Shown: in pieces, positions 23,496 to 32,307 of the stretch
Layout: each line of letters opens with the position of its first letter
How positions within the stretch are numbered: the stretch's first letter is position 1
Assembly (NCBI RefSeq): GCF_040712075.1
Contig: NZ_JBFCVL010000006.1
Span: 310,001 to 374,000, forward strand
Length of the DNA: 64,000 nucleotides
Direction: 5' to 3'
DNA from: Fodinicurvata sp. EGI_FJ10296
GTDB taxonomy: Bacteria; Pseudomonadota; Alphaproteobacteria; DSM-16000; Inquilinaceae
Made by a program: the position numbers and the translations under genes
The notes under the pieces: generated by a model
The model's input: only the letters and a program-made list of their open reading frames with translations
Databases searched by the model: none
What the model was told of the DNA's origin: nothing

Positions 23496-25187
23496 ATGAT
23501 TGAATATTTGGCCGGCGTGGCTGGTCGGTATGGTGGCTCCAAGGCTCTGCGCGCTGATGGTAGCGAAATTTGGTATCAGGATGAATATCGGCATGTCACC
23601 GCAGTCGCGTTGGCACCTGATGGATCGGCCTTTCAGGTCAATGAAGACCGAAATCAGGGTGCGACCGTCCTGCGGCTCGCGTCAGATGGTACCGTTCTTT
23701 GGGCCCGAAATACCGGGTCCAATGCCAACGCGCTCGCGTTGGTCGCCGATGGTGGCGTCGTAGTCGGAACGGATTCCGACTCATCGGGCAGCCTATGGCG
23801 CTTCAGCGCCAATGGCGATTTGGTATGGACCGCCAATACGGGGCTGAGGGTCCTCGCCGTTGCCGTTACCACCGACGGCCGGATCGTCGTCGGTGGTGCG
23901 GGCAGCCAGGTCCCGAGATTGCAGCTTTACAGCCCGGCGGGCGACCGCATCTGGTCCGCCGACCACGGTGGGCACGTCCGCGCAATCGCGTCCACGGCCG
24001 ATGGTGGTTGGGTTGTCGGCGGCGACCGGACGGCCGGTATGACGGTTCGCCGCTATCGCGATGACGGGCTGCAGATCTGGCTGGCCGACGTCAGCGATGA
24101 AGTGCGTGGACTGGCGGCAATGCCGGACGGCGAAGTCGTCGCCGTCGGGGATCCCCCCAGGTCGGGCCGGCCGAACATCTTCCGTCTGTCTGTCGACGGG
24201 ATGCTACAATGGTCCTCGGTCGTGACGACCGGTTACCTGCAAGGTGTGGCGGTCGATAGTACGGGTATGATCTGGGTCACCGGCTATTGGGATGACGAAT
24301 ACAATACCGTCTTCAAACTCAATGCTGGCGGCGGATTGATTTGGTCCGGCCCGCCGATCCGCGGTAACAGTGCATCCAATGGTTCCGGTATCGCCGTCCC
24401 TGGACCGAACTTCGCCTTCCAGCCAGCAGCACAGGACCTGGTTTCGCCGCCGCTGACGCTGGATATCGGCGTGGCGCTGGGGGTTATCACGCCCTATGGC
24501 ACGGTTACCGGCGATCCATTGGATGGCGATTCTTCCGGCGATGATCAGTCAGGCGGTGATCAGTCAGGCGGTGATCAGTCAGGCGGTGATCAGTCAGGCG
24601 ACGACCAACCCGGCGATGATCAGTCGGGCGATGACCAGTCCGGCGACGATCAGTCCGGCGGCGACCAGTCGGGCGATGACCAGTCCGGCGGCGACCAGTC
24701 GGGTGACGACCAGTCGGGTGACGACCAGTCCGGCGACGACCAGTCCGGCGATGACCAGTCGGGGGACGATCAGTCTGGCGATGATCAGTCCGGCGACGAC
24801 CAATCCGGCGATGACCAGTCGGGTGACGACCAGTCGGGTGACGATCAGTCGGGCGACGACCAGTCCGGCGGTGATCAGTCCGGTGACGACCAGTCCGGCG
24901 ACGACCAGTCGGGCGATGACCAGTCGGGAGATGACCAGTCTGGCGACGACCAGTCTGGCGACGACCAGTCCGGCGATGATCAGTCGGGTGACGACCAGTC
25001 GGGCGACGACCAGTCCGATGGCGATGGGTCGGGCCGGTCCTGCAGTTGCGTTCCATGCGGACCGGCAGTGCACCCGGATGCCGTGCGGGCGATCGACCAG
25101 TGCGGCGGCCGGGCCGGTGCGCATCCGGCGCTTCGCCCCCTCAAGCTGCGCAAGGTCGTGACCACGACGCAGTTCGAATGGGCCTGA
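23496..25187 (+). CDS. Beta-propeller protein with SGDDQ pentapeptide repeat region
   Basis: A 563-residue protein in three parts. Residues about 1-320 hold seven repeats of about 40 residues, each with a DG-x-x-x-W turn (for example DGSEIWYQ, DGTVLWAR, NGDLVWTAN, AGDRIWSA, DGLQIWLA, DGMLQWSS, GGGLIWSG), fitting a seven-bladed propeller of the WD40/PQQ-like class. Then come 32 pentapeptides, mostly SGDDQ. The last about 55 residues contain CSCVPCGP and one more cysteine. No signal peptide is seen. GGGAG nine bases before the second ATG supports this start over an ATG three codons upstream. It sits between two phage-like small genes. Its role is unknown; a tail-fibre or surface-binding role is possible. 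Confidence 0.75.
   Translation: MIEYLAGVAGRYGGSKALRADGSEIWYQDEYRHVTAVALAPDGSAFQVNEDRNQGATVLRLASDGTVLWARNTGSNANALALVADGGVVVGTDSDSSGSLWRFSANGDLVWTANTGLRVLAVAVTTDGRIVVGGAGSQVPRLQLYSPAGDRIWSADHGGHVRAIASTADGGWVVGGDRTAGMTVRRYRDDGLQIWLADVSDEVRGLAAMPDGEVVAVGDPPRSGRPNIFRLSVDGMLQWSSVVTTGYLQGVAVDSTGMIWVTGYWDDEYNTVFKLNAGGGLIWSGPPIRGNSASNGSGIAVPGPNFAFQPAAQDLVSPPLTLDIGVALGVITPYGTVTGDPLDGDSSGDDQSGGDQSGGDQSGGDQSGDDQPGDDQSGDDQSGDDQSGGDQSGDDQSGGDQSGDDQSGDDQSGDDQSGDDQSGDDQSGDDQSGDDQSGDDQSGDDQSGDDQSGDDQSGGDQSGDDQSGDDQSGDDQSGDDQSGDDQSGDDQSGDDQSGDDQSGDDQSDGDGSGRSCSCVPCGPAVHPDAVRAIDQCGGRAGAHPALRPLKLRKVVTTTQFEWA
24534..25013 (+). repeat. 15-bp tandem repeat, 32 units, encoding SGDDQ
   Basis: Thirty-two in-frame 15-base units. 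The amino-acid unit is Ser-Gly-Asp-Asp-Gln in most, Ser-Gly-Gly-Asp-Gln in six and Pro-Gly-Asp-Asp-Gln in one. Synonymous changes are scattered (GAT/GAC, TCG/TCC/TCA), but units 2-4 are nearly identical at the DNA level, suggesting recent expansion there. The result is a strongly acidic, probably extended linker. Confidence 0.97.
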
Positions 25188-25292
25188 TCTGACAGCCTGA
25201 TCGACGGCCTGATCGAAGGGCTGGGGCGGCGCGTCTGGATACCGGCGCGCCGACGATCTTCACACCTATTTCAATTTTCCGAGGTTATGACC

Positions 25293-25517
25293 ATGACAGC
25301 CATTCTGTTCTTCGGCGAGGTCGCCGATGACGGCTACGCCCCCGTGACCGGCGTCAATCTGCGCCCCGACACGCTGACGGCCGACGCCAGGGCCAAGGGT
25401 GTCGCCATTCCGGCCTGGCCGCCCGCCGAAATGCCGGAAGACGCCGGCGGCTCGGCCTTTGTCGACCCCGAGACGGCGGAGATCGTCTGGCGCGAGAGCA
25501 CGCCGGCCGCGGAATAG
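25293..25517 (+). CDS. Small protein, function unknown, phage-like neighbourhood
   Basis: A 74-residue acidic protein (MTAILFFGEVADDGYAP at the start). GAGG eight bases before this ATG favours it over the ATG two codons upstream. No family is recognised. It follows the propeller/pentapeptide gene by about 100 bases in the same direction and could be an accessory or chaperone for it. It converges on the decarboxylase gene with 16 bases between the stops. Confidence 0.5.
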   Translation: MTAILFFGEVADDGYAPVTGVNLRPDTLTADARAKGVAIPAWPPAEMPEDAGGSAFVDPETAEIVWRESTPAAE

Positions 25518-25533
25518 CACCGCCGATCCAAGT

Positions 25534-27900
25534 TTAACCCGTCCCGACCCGGTCGCGATAGATGCCGGCGATCTCGGCGATGGTCGATTCCATTTCGACG
25601 AATGCCGACTCGAGAATCGACTCGCCGCTGTCGGGTTCACCGCTGTCGTTTTCCGGGCTACTGCTGCCCAGGAACGGATTCATGATCGAGCAGCGCAGGC
25701 AGAATATCGCGTCGGGCGGGGTGGTGTCGGGGCCGATCAAACCCAGCCGGCGGGCAAAGGTGTCGATGAACACATCGCCATAGGTCGCGCGCTGGAAGAT
25801 GGTCTTGGTCATCATGAAACGGTGACTGCCGACCGGCTCCATCGGCGCGACACCGACATGAAAGGCGTCGTAGATTCGACCGTTGAAGCGGCTGAACAGG
25901 TCGAGCGACGATTGCGGCCGGCCGTCTTCATCGATCAGGTTGAAGGCGAAATCGACCACGTTCTGGTCGGGGCCCATGGCCTTGAGCAGGGCCATTGCCT
26001 CGGGATCGCGGCGGATGGCCGCAATCGGCTGCCCGATCACGCGGCGGCGCAGGATCTCGATCTCATCTTCATTAGCCGGGCAGGCACCCTCGGCCTCCCG
26101 CCCGCGCTCTGACGGCAACCGGGACAGCGGCACCGCAATGAACGGCAGGCCCCGCCCGTTCATCGACCACAGGCGGGCGGTGAAGTCGCGAGCGTTCAGC
26201 ATCGATCGCTCGATTAGCTGGCCATGGCCCGAAACGCTGGGGCGGATGCACCGGTGGCTCAGAAACACCGATGCCGCGGCCGCGCCGGGCCGCGATCCCT
26301 CCAGCCCGAATATCCCGACCGTCGGCTCGCCCGGCTTTACCGAGGCTGCGCCGCCGATATAGGCGCCGGTAAAGGTGGTCAGACGCCGGATTTCCCCATT
26401 GCGATAGCTGATCGACCCGGCAGGATACTGGATATAGCCCCATTTGTGCGGGTCGATGGTGATGCTGTCGACATCGCGCAGCCGCGTCATGGATTCGATG
26501 ACCGAATCGCTGATGGGTACGGTTTCGGTGTCGGTGACGAACGGCTCGACATTCTTGTGAAGCTGGGTCTCGGGGTCCTTGTCGGCCCGATCCGGGGCGC
26601 TGGCAAAGGTAAAATCCCGGCGCACCCGGGTCAGCATGTAGCCGCCCCAGGCGGCGTCGGCATGAACGGCGAAGTCCAGACCCTTCAGACGGTATTCCTC
26701 GCGCACGGCCAGCAGATCGGAAAGCGGGTCGACCGCGCCTTCCTGTGTGCTGCCGATGACCGCGACGACAGTCTGTACCGGAATCCGGCGCAGCAGGCAC
26801 CTGTCCAGCTTTTCCCGCAGTCGGCCGATATCCATGCGGCCGTCGGCGTCGACGAAGACGTCGATCAGTCGGTCGCCGCCGATGCCCATGGCGGCGGCCG
26901 CTTTCGGCCAGGAATAGTGCTTGCTCGACGGCACCATGATCACCGGTGGTCCGCCCAGTTCGTCGCCGCCCCGGCATTCCTGAACCCGCGCGATCGAGGC
27001 CGGCCAGCCGATGCTGTTCAGGCAGAACGGCAGCATGGCGTTCCAGGCGTCGTAGCGCGAGGCGAGTCCGGCGGTCTGCGCCATCCGCTGGGGAAGGGTC
27101 AGCGCCTCGTCCAGTGTGACATTGGCCAGATCCCAGGCGGTCGCGCCCAGCAGGCGTACCGGCTGGCCGTCGCAGGTGGTAACGGTCAGGTCACGCGCCT
27201 TTGCCAGCGGCGCGCCGTCGCGGTCGGCCCGCAACAGCGCCAGACGGGCCGAGAACGGCAGGAACCGTGCCTCGCGGTGGGCCCACAGCGACTCCAGATT
27301 GGCGATGGTGCCGTTTGACGTCAGATGCGACCACGGCAGGATTCCCATATCGCCGCGATAGCCGATCATGTTGCAGATATCCCAGCCGACCAGCATCGCC
27401 AGCGGCGTGGCCGCCGTCGACGCCTGCATGGTGGCGGTGTTGCCGTTCTGCAGCATTCCCGCCATGTATCCGGCCAGTCCCGGCAGCGTGGTGTCGGACA
27501 GCATATGGCCGTTATAGCGCGGGCTGGAAAAGGGCGTCTCGTAGGCGGTCAGGAATTTCATCAGCTCGTCGACGGCGGCGCGCATCGTATCGACCGTCTG
27601 CCGGAAATCGTCCCGGCCGCGCATTTCGTCGGTGATGGCCACCGGATCGTCGGCATAGGCCCCACGCCGGGCCCCGACGATGCCGTCGACGATGGTGGTG
27701 ACCAGTTCGCGCAGGATCCCCTCGTTCTCGCCCTTGGGCCCCAGGAACCAGGCTTCCGCCGTTCCGACGACGCCGTTGGGTGCGTCCTGGTGCGTTATGT
27801 CCGGCACGTCAGTGAAGCCACCGACGGTGAGGGCCCCGTCCTTGTTCAGTCCGATATCGGAATATTCGAACGCTTTGGCGATGCGGTCGCGATGGTTCAT
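25534..27900 (-). CDS. PLP-dependent amino-acid decarboxylase, group II type
   Basis: A 788-residue fold-type I PLP enzyme related to glutamate, tyrosine and aromatic amino-acid decarboxylases. HADAAWGGYM (about residue 415) holds the PLP-contacting aspartate, and ITIDPHKWGY (about residue 483) holds the lysine that binds PLP. It is longer than most members (about 450-620), with about 100 extra residues at the N-terminus and a long C-terminal part. The substrate cannot be read from sequence; tyrosine-type or glutamate-type decarboxylation are both possible. AGGAATG precedes the start. A 7-bp inverted repeat sits 49 bases upstream and may be its operator. Confidence 0.85.
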   Translation of the reverse strand: MNHRDRIAKAFEYSDIGLNKDGALTVGGFTDVPDITHQDAPNGVVGTAEAWFLGPKGENEGILRELVTTIVDGIVGARRGAYADDPVAITDEMRGRDDFRQTVDTMRAAVDELMKFLTAYETPFSSPRYNGHMLSDTTLPGLAGYMAGMLQNGNTATMQASTAATPLAMLVGWDICNMIGYRGDMGILPWSHLTSNGTIANLESLWAHREARFLPFSARLALLRADRDGAPLAKARDLTVTTCDGQPVRLLGATAWDLANVTLDEALTLPQRMAQTAGLASRYDAWNAMLPFCLNSIGWPASIARVQECRGGDELGGPPVIMVPSSKHYSWPKAAAAMGIGGDRLIDVFVDADGRMDIGRLREKLDRCLLRRIPVQTVVAVIGSTQEGAVDPLSDLLAVREEYRLKGLDFAVHADAAWGGYMLTRVRRDFTFASAPDRADKDPETQLHKNVEPFVTDTETVPISDSVIESMTRLRDVDSITIDPHKWGYIQYPAGSISYRNGEIRRLTTFTGAYIGGAASVKPGEPTVGIFGLEGSRPGAAAASVFLSHRCIRPSVSGHGQLIERSMLNARDFTARLWSMNGRGLPFIAVPLSRLPSERGREAEGACPANEDEIEILRRRVIGQPIAAIRRDPEAMALLKAMGPDQNVVDFAFNLIDEDGRPQSSLDLFSRFNGRIYDAFHVGVAPMEPVGSHRFMMTKTIFQRATYGDVFIDTFARRLGLIGPDTTPPDAIFCLRCSIMNPFLGSSSPENDSGEPDSGESILESAFVEMESTIAEIAGIYRDRVGTG

Positions 27901-27948
27901 CTGGCATTCCTATGAGCGGTGGTGCCGTTCACGGCCATGCCTACACTG

Positions 27949-27972
27949 TATACGTATCAAAATGCACGTATA
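27949..27972 (-). promoter_or_regulatory. Inverted repeat, possible operator of decarboxylase gene
   Basis: TATACGT and ACGTATA, perfect inverted arms separated by ten bases, about 49 bases upstream of the decarboxylase start. Arm centres are 17 bases apart, about one and a half helical turns. The size fits a dimeric regulator. No regulator gene lies alongside. Confidence 0.5.
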
Positions 27973-28017
27973 GGATGTGTTTTTCGATAACTGTCGCGAT
28001 AATGGCTGCGTCAGCGC

Positions 28018-29181
28018 TTACGCGGAGCGGGGGATCCGGCCTTCAGACCAGTGCAGGCGCAGGGTGCCGAGCGGCACCTTGGCTTCTGCCCGGCTTCGGT
28101 ACCGGTTGGCCAGGGCTTCCGCGGATTGCGGATCCGCAGGGCGCGCCCGGATCGGCAGCAGTATGTCGGTATCGATATGGCCATCTATGTAATGCAGGGT
28201 GATGGACTCGATCTCCGTCGCGCCGGGCAGATCGGCCCAGGCACGCTGCAGTGCCGGCAAGGCGACCGACCGGGGCGGCAGCGCGTCGAGACGTCCCTGC
28301 GGCGTCGATTCGTCCGGTTCAACGTGGATGGAGACATCGGCCAGTTCGTGGACCTCGCGCGTTACCCGTTCGCGCACGGCCTCGCTGATTCGGTGCGCTT
28401 CGGAAACGCTGAGCATCGGGTCGACCAGCACTTCGAGATCGGCATAGGCGTCGGCCCCCATCCGGCGCGTCCTCAGCATTCCGATTTCACGGACCTCGGG
28501 CACCGACAGCACGACGTCGCGGATCGTCTGGGTGCGGGCGCGCGACAGACCGGTATCGACCAGTTCCTGAATGCTGGGCCATATGCAGTCCCAGCCGATC
28601 TTGATCAGCATACTGGCGATCAGAATGGCCGCCAGCGCATCGAGCAGTGGCAGCCCCGCCATCGCACCGGCGATGCCGATCAGCGCCACGCCGGATGACA
28701 AGGCGTCGCTGCGGTGATGCCAGGCGTTGGCCTTGAGCAACTCCGAGCGCAGCCGGCGCCCGGCGGCGATGGTATATCGATAAAGCCATTCCTTGACGAC
28801 GATCGATACCGCGGCGGCGGCAAGGGTAAGGGCACTGGGCGTGACGGCGGCGCTGTCGGAAGCAATGCGTATGGCCGCCCCATAGGCCATGCCGGCGGCG
28901 ACCGCGATCAGCAGCAGCCCGACCCCGACCGTCGCCAGTGTTTCGAAACGGGCATGGCCATAGGGATGGTTTTCGTCCGCGTCCTGGCTGCCGGCCCTGA
29001 CGGCCAGCAGGATCGCACCGTCGCCGATCAGATCGCTGAGGGAATGAATGCCGTCGGCGACCAGCGCCTGCGAGTTGCCCAGAAACCCCAGAGCGACCTT
29101 GCCCACGGCGAGCGGCAGGTTGACAGCGATGCCGACCAGTGTGACGCGCCGCTTTTCGGCGAATGGTTCCTGTCCGCTCAT
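28018..29181 (-). CDS. Cation diffusion facilitator family metal exporter
   Basis: A 387-residue membrane transporter of the CDF family, which exports zinc, iron, cadmium, cobalt or manganese in exchange for protons. The metal-site motifs HSLSDLIGD (helix 2) and HHRSDALSS (helix 5) are present, with conserved NHPYGHARFETLA between. The C-terminal cytoplasmic domain (about 210-300) contains the usual HELADVSIHVE strand, and there is an extra about 90-residue tail. The start MSGQEPF is used because no other in-frame start is close. A perfect 16-bp palindrome lies 48 bases upstream. Confidence 0.92.
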   Translation of the reverse strand: MSGQEPFAEKRRVTLVGIAVNLPLAVGKVALGFLGNSQALVADGIHSLSDLIGDGAILLAVRAGSQDADENHPYGHARFETLATVGVGLLLIAVAAGMAYGAAIRIASDSAAVTPSALTLAAAAVSIVVKEWLYRYTIAAGRRLRSELLKANAWHHRSDALSSGVALIGIAGAMAGLPLLDALAAILIASMLIKIGWDCIWPSIQELVDTGLSRARTQTIRDVVLSVPEVREIGMLRTRRMGADAYADLEVLVDPMLSVSEAHRISEAVRERVTREVHELADVSIHVEPDESTPQGRLDALPPRSVALPALQRAWADLPGATEIESITLHYIDGHIDTDILLPIRARPADPQSAEALANRYRSRAEAKVPLGTLRLHWSEGRIPRSA

Positions 29182-29228
29182 CGTCGTGCAAAACCCTTGA
29201 GACTGGTCAGGAAATTTAGTGCCAAAGA

Positions 29229-29244
29229 TTGAACAGCTGTTCAA
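29229..29244 (-). promoter_or_regulatory. 16-bp palindrome upstream of CDF exporter
   Basis: TTGAACAGCTGTTCAA is a perfect palindrome in the gap between the CDF exporter (minus) and the PAS gene (plus). Its TGAACA-N2-TGTTCA form resembles the inverted repeats bound by ArsR/SmtB-type metal sensors. It is a good operator candidate for the exporter. The regulator itself is not in the window. Confidence 0.6.
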
Positions 29245-29373
29245 CTGTTTTCGGTTGGGCGTCGCCGCATCGATAACGGTCGCCCGCCATCGGTCGCAAG
29301 GAAGGTTGACAGCGGCCATCGTCCGGAGCGACCAACACCGTTGGCGGCGTTCTTTTGCAATCGGGGTCTTCCC

Positions 29374-29850
29374 ATGTCCAGTCTTGTTCTCGTGGTCCGG
29401 CATCGCAACCTCAAGGCGGTGTACGGCGTTTGGATCGAAAAATGCGAAGGCGAGACACTTCCCACGGCGGCATCGTTCGAGCCGGGGGATCTGAGACCAT
29501 GGCTGGATCACACCGTCCTGATCGATATCGGTGACGCCGACGGCGCCGATATGCGATACAGTTTTTATGGTGACGGTCTGATCGAGGCTTTCGGCGTCGA
29601 TATGACCGGCCGGACGATCGCGCCGATGGACGATGGCCGGACCGATCTTCTGGCCGAGGATTATCGCCAGGTCGTCCGCACCCGTCTGCCGATCGCCCGC
29701 ATCGTCACCGACACGTTTCAGAATGGTACGGGTCAGGGTGGTGCTGGCCAAAACGGTCCTGGCGCGTGGGAAGGGCTGATGCTGCCCCTGTTCGACGATG
29801 CCGGGACGGTCGTGAAAATTCTCGCGGCGATGTATCCGCTGGATCGGTGA
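29374..29850 (+). CDS. PAS-type domain protein (PAS_5-like)
   Basis: A 158-residue cytoplasmic protein that resembles the alphaproteobacterial PAS_5 family. The VYGVWIEKCEGETLPTAASF start, the MRYSFYGDGLIEAFGVDMTGR core and the later LMLPLFDDAGTVVKILAAMYPL strand pair fit the family. No signalling output domain is attached. A Gly/Gln/Asn-rich insert lies about residues 124-136. It is divergent from the CDF exporter and lies about 50 bases before the FtsK-like gene. The ligand is unknown. Confidence 0.7.
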   Translation: MSSLVLVVRHRNLKAVYGVWIEKCEGETLPTAASFEPGDLRPWLDHTVLIDIGDADGADMRYSFYGDGLIEAFGVDMTGRTIAPMDDGRTDLLAEDYRQVVRTRLPIARIVTDTFQNGTGQGGAGQNGPGAWEGLMLPLFDDAGTVVKILAAMYPLDR

Positions 29851-29901
29851 CAAATCAGCGTATCGGTTGAGGCTCTGCGGCAAAGCGGGAAGAATTCGAG
29901 C

Positions 29902-32289
29902 ATGACCATGAAAGACGAACAGCCAGGCCGTGGCGATATGGCCAGCAGCGCGGAATTCAACTTCTGGTGCGCGTTGAACGACCTGCCCTTCCGTCTGTCG
30001 CTGAACGAGTGGCCCGACGGTGGCCGTGAATGGGATGTTGAGGTTCTCGGCGCGCCCGGCGCGGAGGCGGCGACCGCCTATGGCACGGGCCAAACCGACG
30101 AGAGCGACGCGATCATGCTGGCCCAGGCGTTCATTGCCGGTGTCGAATGGACCGGTGTTGAATGGACCGGTGGCGAGTGGGCGTTCCTGGACGAGAGCGC
30201 CACCGCCGACGAGAATCCCGCCGAGGGCGAAGCCGAAGCTGAGTCCGGGTCAGAGGCCGGGGTCGGTGCCGGGTTCCGGGATGGGCCGCCCGAAAGCCGA
30301 GATGAACACCCGGACCAGCACCGGGACGAAGAGCAGGACGATGAAACCGGCGATCGCGACGCGGAACTTGGCGCCGCTTCGCCCGATCTCGACACCAATA
30401 CGGCCCCGGAGCCGGCCCCTGATACGGATAGCCCCGAACCGCTGGAAGTTCCGAACCCCGGCGCCCCCCTCTCGGCAGATGCCGACGAAGACGAAGCAGT
30501 GTCATACGATATTGTGTCAGAGTGGGGCGGCAGTTTGCCGCCGGACGACGAGATCGAAGATGACGATGAAATCGCCGACGGTGATCCGTTGGATGATGAA
30601 CGCGGTCGGGACGAAGGGGTCGATGACGACGGCGAATTCGACGCCGATAGCGGCCATGGCGTCGTTATTCATCGTCCGGCCCCGACTCCGATTCCGTCTC
30701 CGACTCCGGCCCCGTCGCCCGACGGTGGGGCCGACGAATGGCGCGCCGTAGAGGCGGGTGCGGCACAGGGCTATGCCCGCCCCGATGCGGCGCTGTTGCA
30801 GGCGCCCGGCGGGTCCGACCTGCCGGCGGTCGATGAACCCACGCTGGCCCGCAATGCGCGCAGTCTGGAAACGGTGCTGAGCAATTTCCGGGTCCGCGGA
30901 GAGATCATGGACGTGCGGCCCGGCCCGGTGATCACGCTGTATGAATTCGAACCCCGGCCGGGCACGAAATCCAGCACCATCATCAATCTCGCCGACGATA
31001 TCGCCCGCTCGATGAGCGCGGTCACAGCACGCATCGCCGTGGTTCCGGGGCGCAGCGTTATCGGGGTGGAACTTCCCAACCCGGTGCGCGAAACGGTATA
31101 TCTGGCCGAGATTGTCGGATCCGATTCATATCGCCATTCAAAGGCACGGCTGCCGCTGGCGCTGGGCAAGGATATCGGCGGTCAGCCGGTCGTGATGGAT
31201 CTGGCGACGATGCCGCACCTGCTGATTGCCGGCACGACCGGTTCCGGCAAATCCGTCGGCATCAACACCATGATCCTGTCACTGCTGTTCCGGCACACGC
31301 CCGACCAGTGCCGGTTGATCATGATCGACCCCAAGATGCTGGAACTGTCGATCTATGATGGCATTCCGCATCTGCTGACGCCGGTGGTCACCGATCCGAA
31401 AAAGGCGGTGGTCGCGCTGCGCTGGGCCGTGCGCGAGATGGAAAGCCGATACAAGATGATGTCGGCCCTGGGCGTGCGCAACATCGACACCTATAACCGC
31501 AAGGTCGCCGATCTCAAGGCACGCGGCGAAATGATCCACCGTCAGGTCCAGGTCGGTTTCGACAAGGAAAGTCGCCAGCCGATCATGGAGGATCACGAGG
31601 TCGACCCCGTCGAACTGCCCTTTATCGTCATCGTCGTCGACGAAATGGCCGATTTGATGCTGATGGCCGGCAAGGATATCGAGGCCGTCATCCAGCGGCT
31701 GGCGCAGATGGCGCGGGCGGCCGGCATCCATCTGATCATGGCGACGCAGCGGCCGTCCGTCGATGTGATCACCGGTACGATCAAGGCGAATTTCCCGACC
31801 CGGATCAGTTTCCAGGTGACGTCCAAAATCGACAGCCGGACAATTTTGGGCGAGGCCGGGGCCGAACAGTTGCTGGGGCAGGGCGATATGCTGTCGCTGG
31901 CACCGGGCGGCCGGATCACCCGCGTGCACGGCGCGTTCGTGGCCGATGCCGAGGTCGAGCGGATCGCCGACTATCTGCGCGCGCAGGGCGAGCCCGACTA
32001 TATGCACACGATCACCGAGGAAGACGGTGAAGACGTGTGGGAATCCACCGCCGCCGGTATGGATATGGGCGACGGTGGCGACGGCTCCAGCGGCGACGAT
32101 CTTTTCGACCGCGCCGTGGCGGTGGTCCGCCGGGAGAACAAGGTCTCGGTCAGCTTCATCCAGCGCCACCTCCAGATCGGTTACAATCGGGCGGCGACGC
32201 TGGTCGAGAAGATGGAGGCCGACGGCCTGATCGGCCCGGCGAACCATGTGGGCAAGCGCGAGATCCTGCTGAACCGCGCCGATCACTAG
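29902..32289 (+). CDS. FtsK/SpoIIIE-type DNA translocase lacking membrane segments
   Basis: A 795-residue protein with the FtsK motor: Walker A AGTTGSGKSVGIN (about residue 445), Walker B IVIVVDEMADLM (about 578), TQRPSVDVITG and the arginine-finger region. The C-terminal winged-helix gamma domain (VSVSFIQRHLQIGYNRAATL) normally reads the polar KOPS sequences. The usual N-terminal four-helix membrane domain is absent. Instead there is a short folded-looking stretch (FNFWCALNDLPFRLSLNEWPD) with three GVEW/GGEW units, then about 200 acidic Asp/Glu/Pro residues. It could be the sole FtsK or a second, soluble paralogue; the window cannot tell. Confidence 0.9.
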   Translation: MTMKDEQPGRGDMASSAEFNFWCALNDLPFRLSLNEWPDGGREWDVEVLGAPGAEAATAYGTGQTDESDAIMLAQAFIAGVEWTGVEWTGGEWAFLDESATADENPAEGEAEAESGSEAGVGAGFRDGPPESRDEHPDQHRDEEQDDETGDRDAELGAASPDLDTNTAPEPAPDTDSPEPLEVPNPGAPLSADADEDEAVSYDIVSEWGGSLPPDDEIEDDDEIADGDPLDDERGRDEGVDDDGEFDADSGHGVVIHRPAPTPIPSPTPAPSPDGGADEWRAVEAGAAQGYARPDAALLQAPGGSDLPAVDEPTLARNARSLETVLSNFRVRGEIMDVRPGPVITLYEFEPRPGTKSSTIINLADDIARSMSAVTARIAVVPGRSVIGVELPNPVRETVYLAEIVGSDSYRHSKARLPLALGKDIGGQPVVMDLATMPHLLIAGTTGSGKSVGINTMILSLLFRHTPDQCRLIMIDPKMLELSIYDGIPHLLTPVVTDPKKAVVALRWAVREMESRYKMMSALGVRNIDTYNRKVADLKARGEMIHRQVQVGFDKESRQPIMEDHEVDPVELPFIVIVVDEMADLMLMAGKDIEAVIQRLAQMARAAGIHLIMATQRPSVDVITGTIKANFPTRISFQVTSKIDSRTILGEAGAEQLLGQGDMLSLAPGGRITRVHGAFVADAEVERIADYLRAQGEPDYMHTITEEDGEDVWESTAAGMDMGDGGDGSSGDDLFDRAVAVVRRENKVSVSFIQRHLQIGYNRAATLVEKMEADGLIGPANHVGKREILLNRADH

Positions 32290-32307
32290 CGGCGGCGGCC
32301 GGCGGAT

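Noticed and set aside
24505-25124. Long minus-strand frames opposite the SGDDQ repeats
   Set aside because: They are produced by the 15-bp repeat itself (Arg/His/Thr or Val/Leu/Arg periodic proteins) and have no start context.
28018-30093. A 691-residue fusion upstream of the CDF exporter
   Set aside because: The upstream 304 codons are antisense to the PAS and FtsK genes; the CDF family N-terminus begins at 29181.
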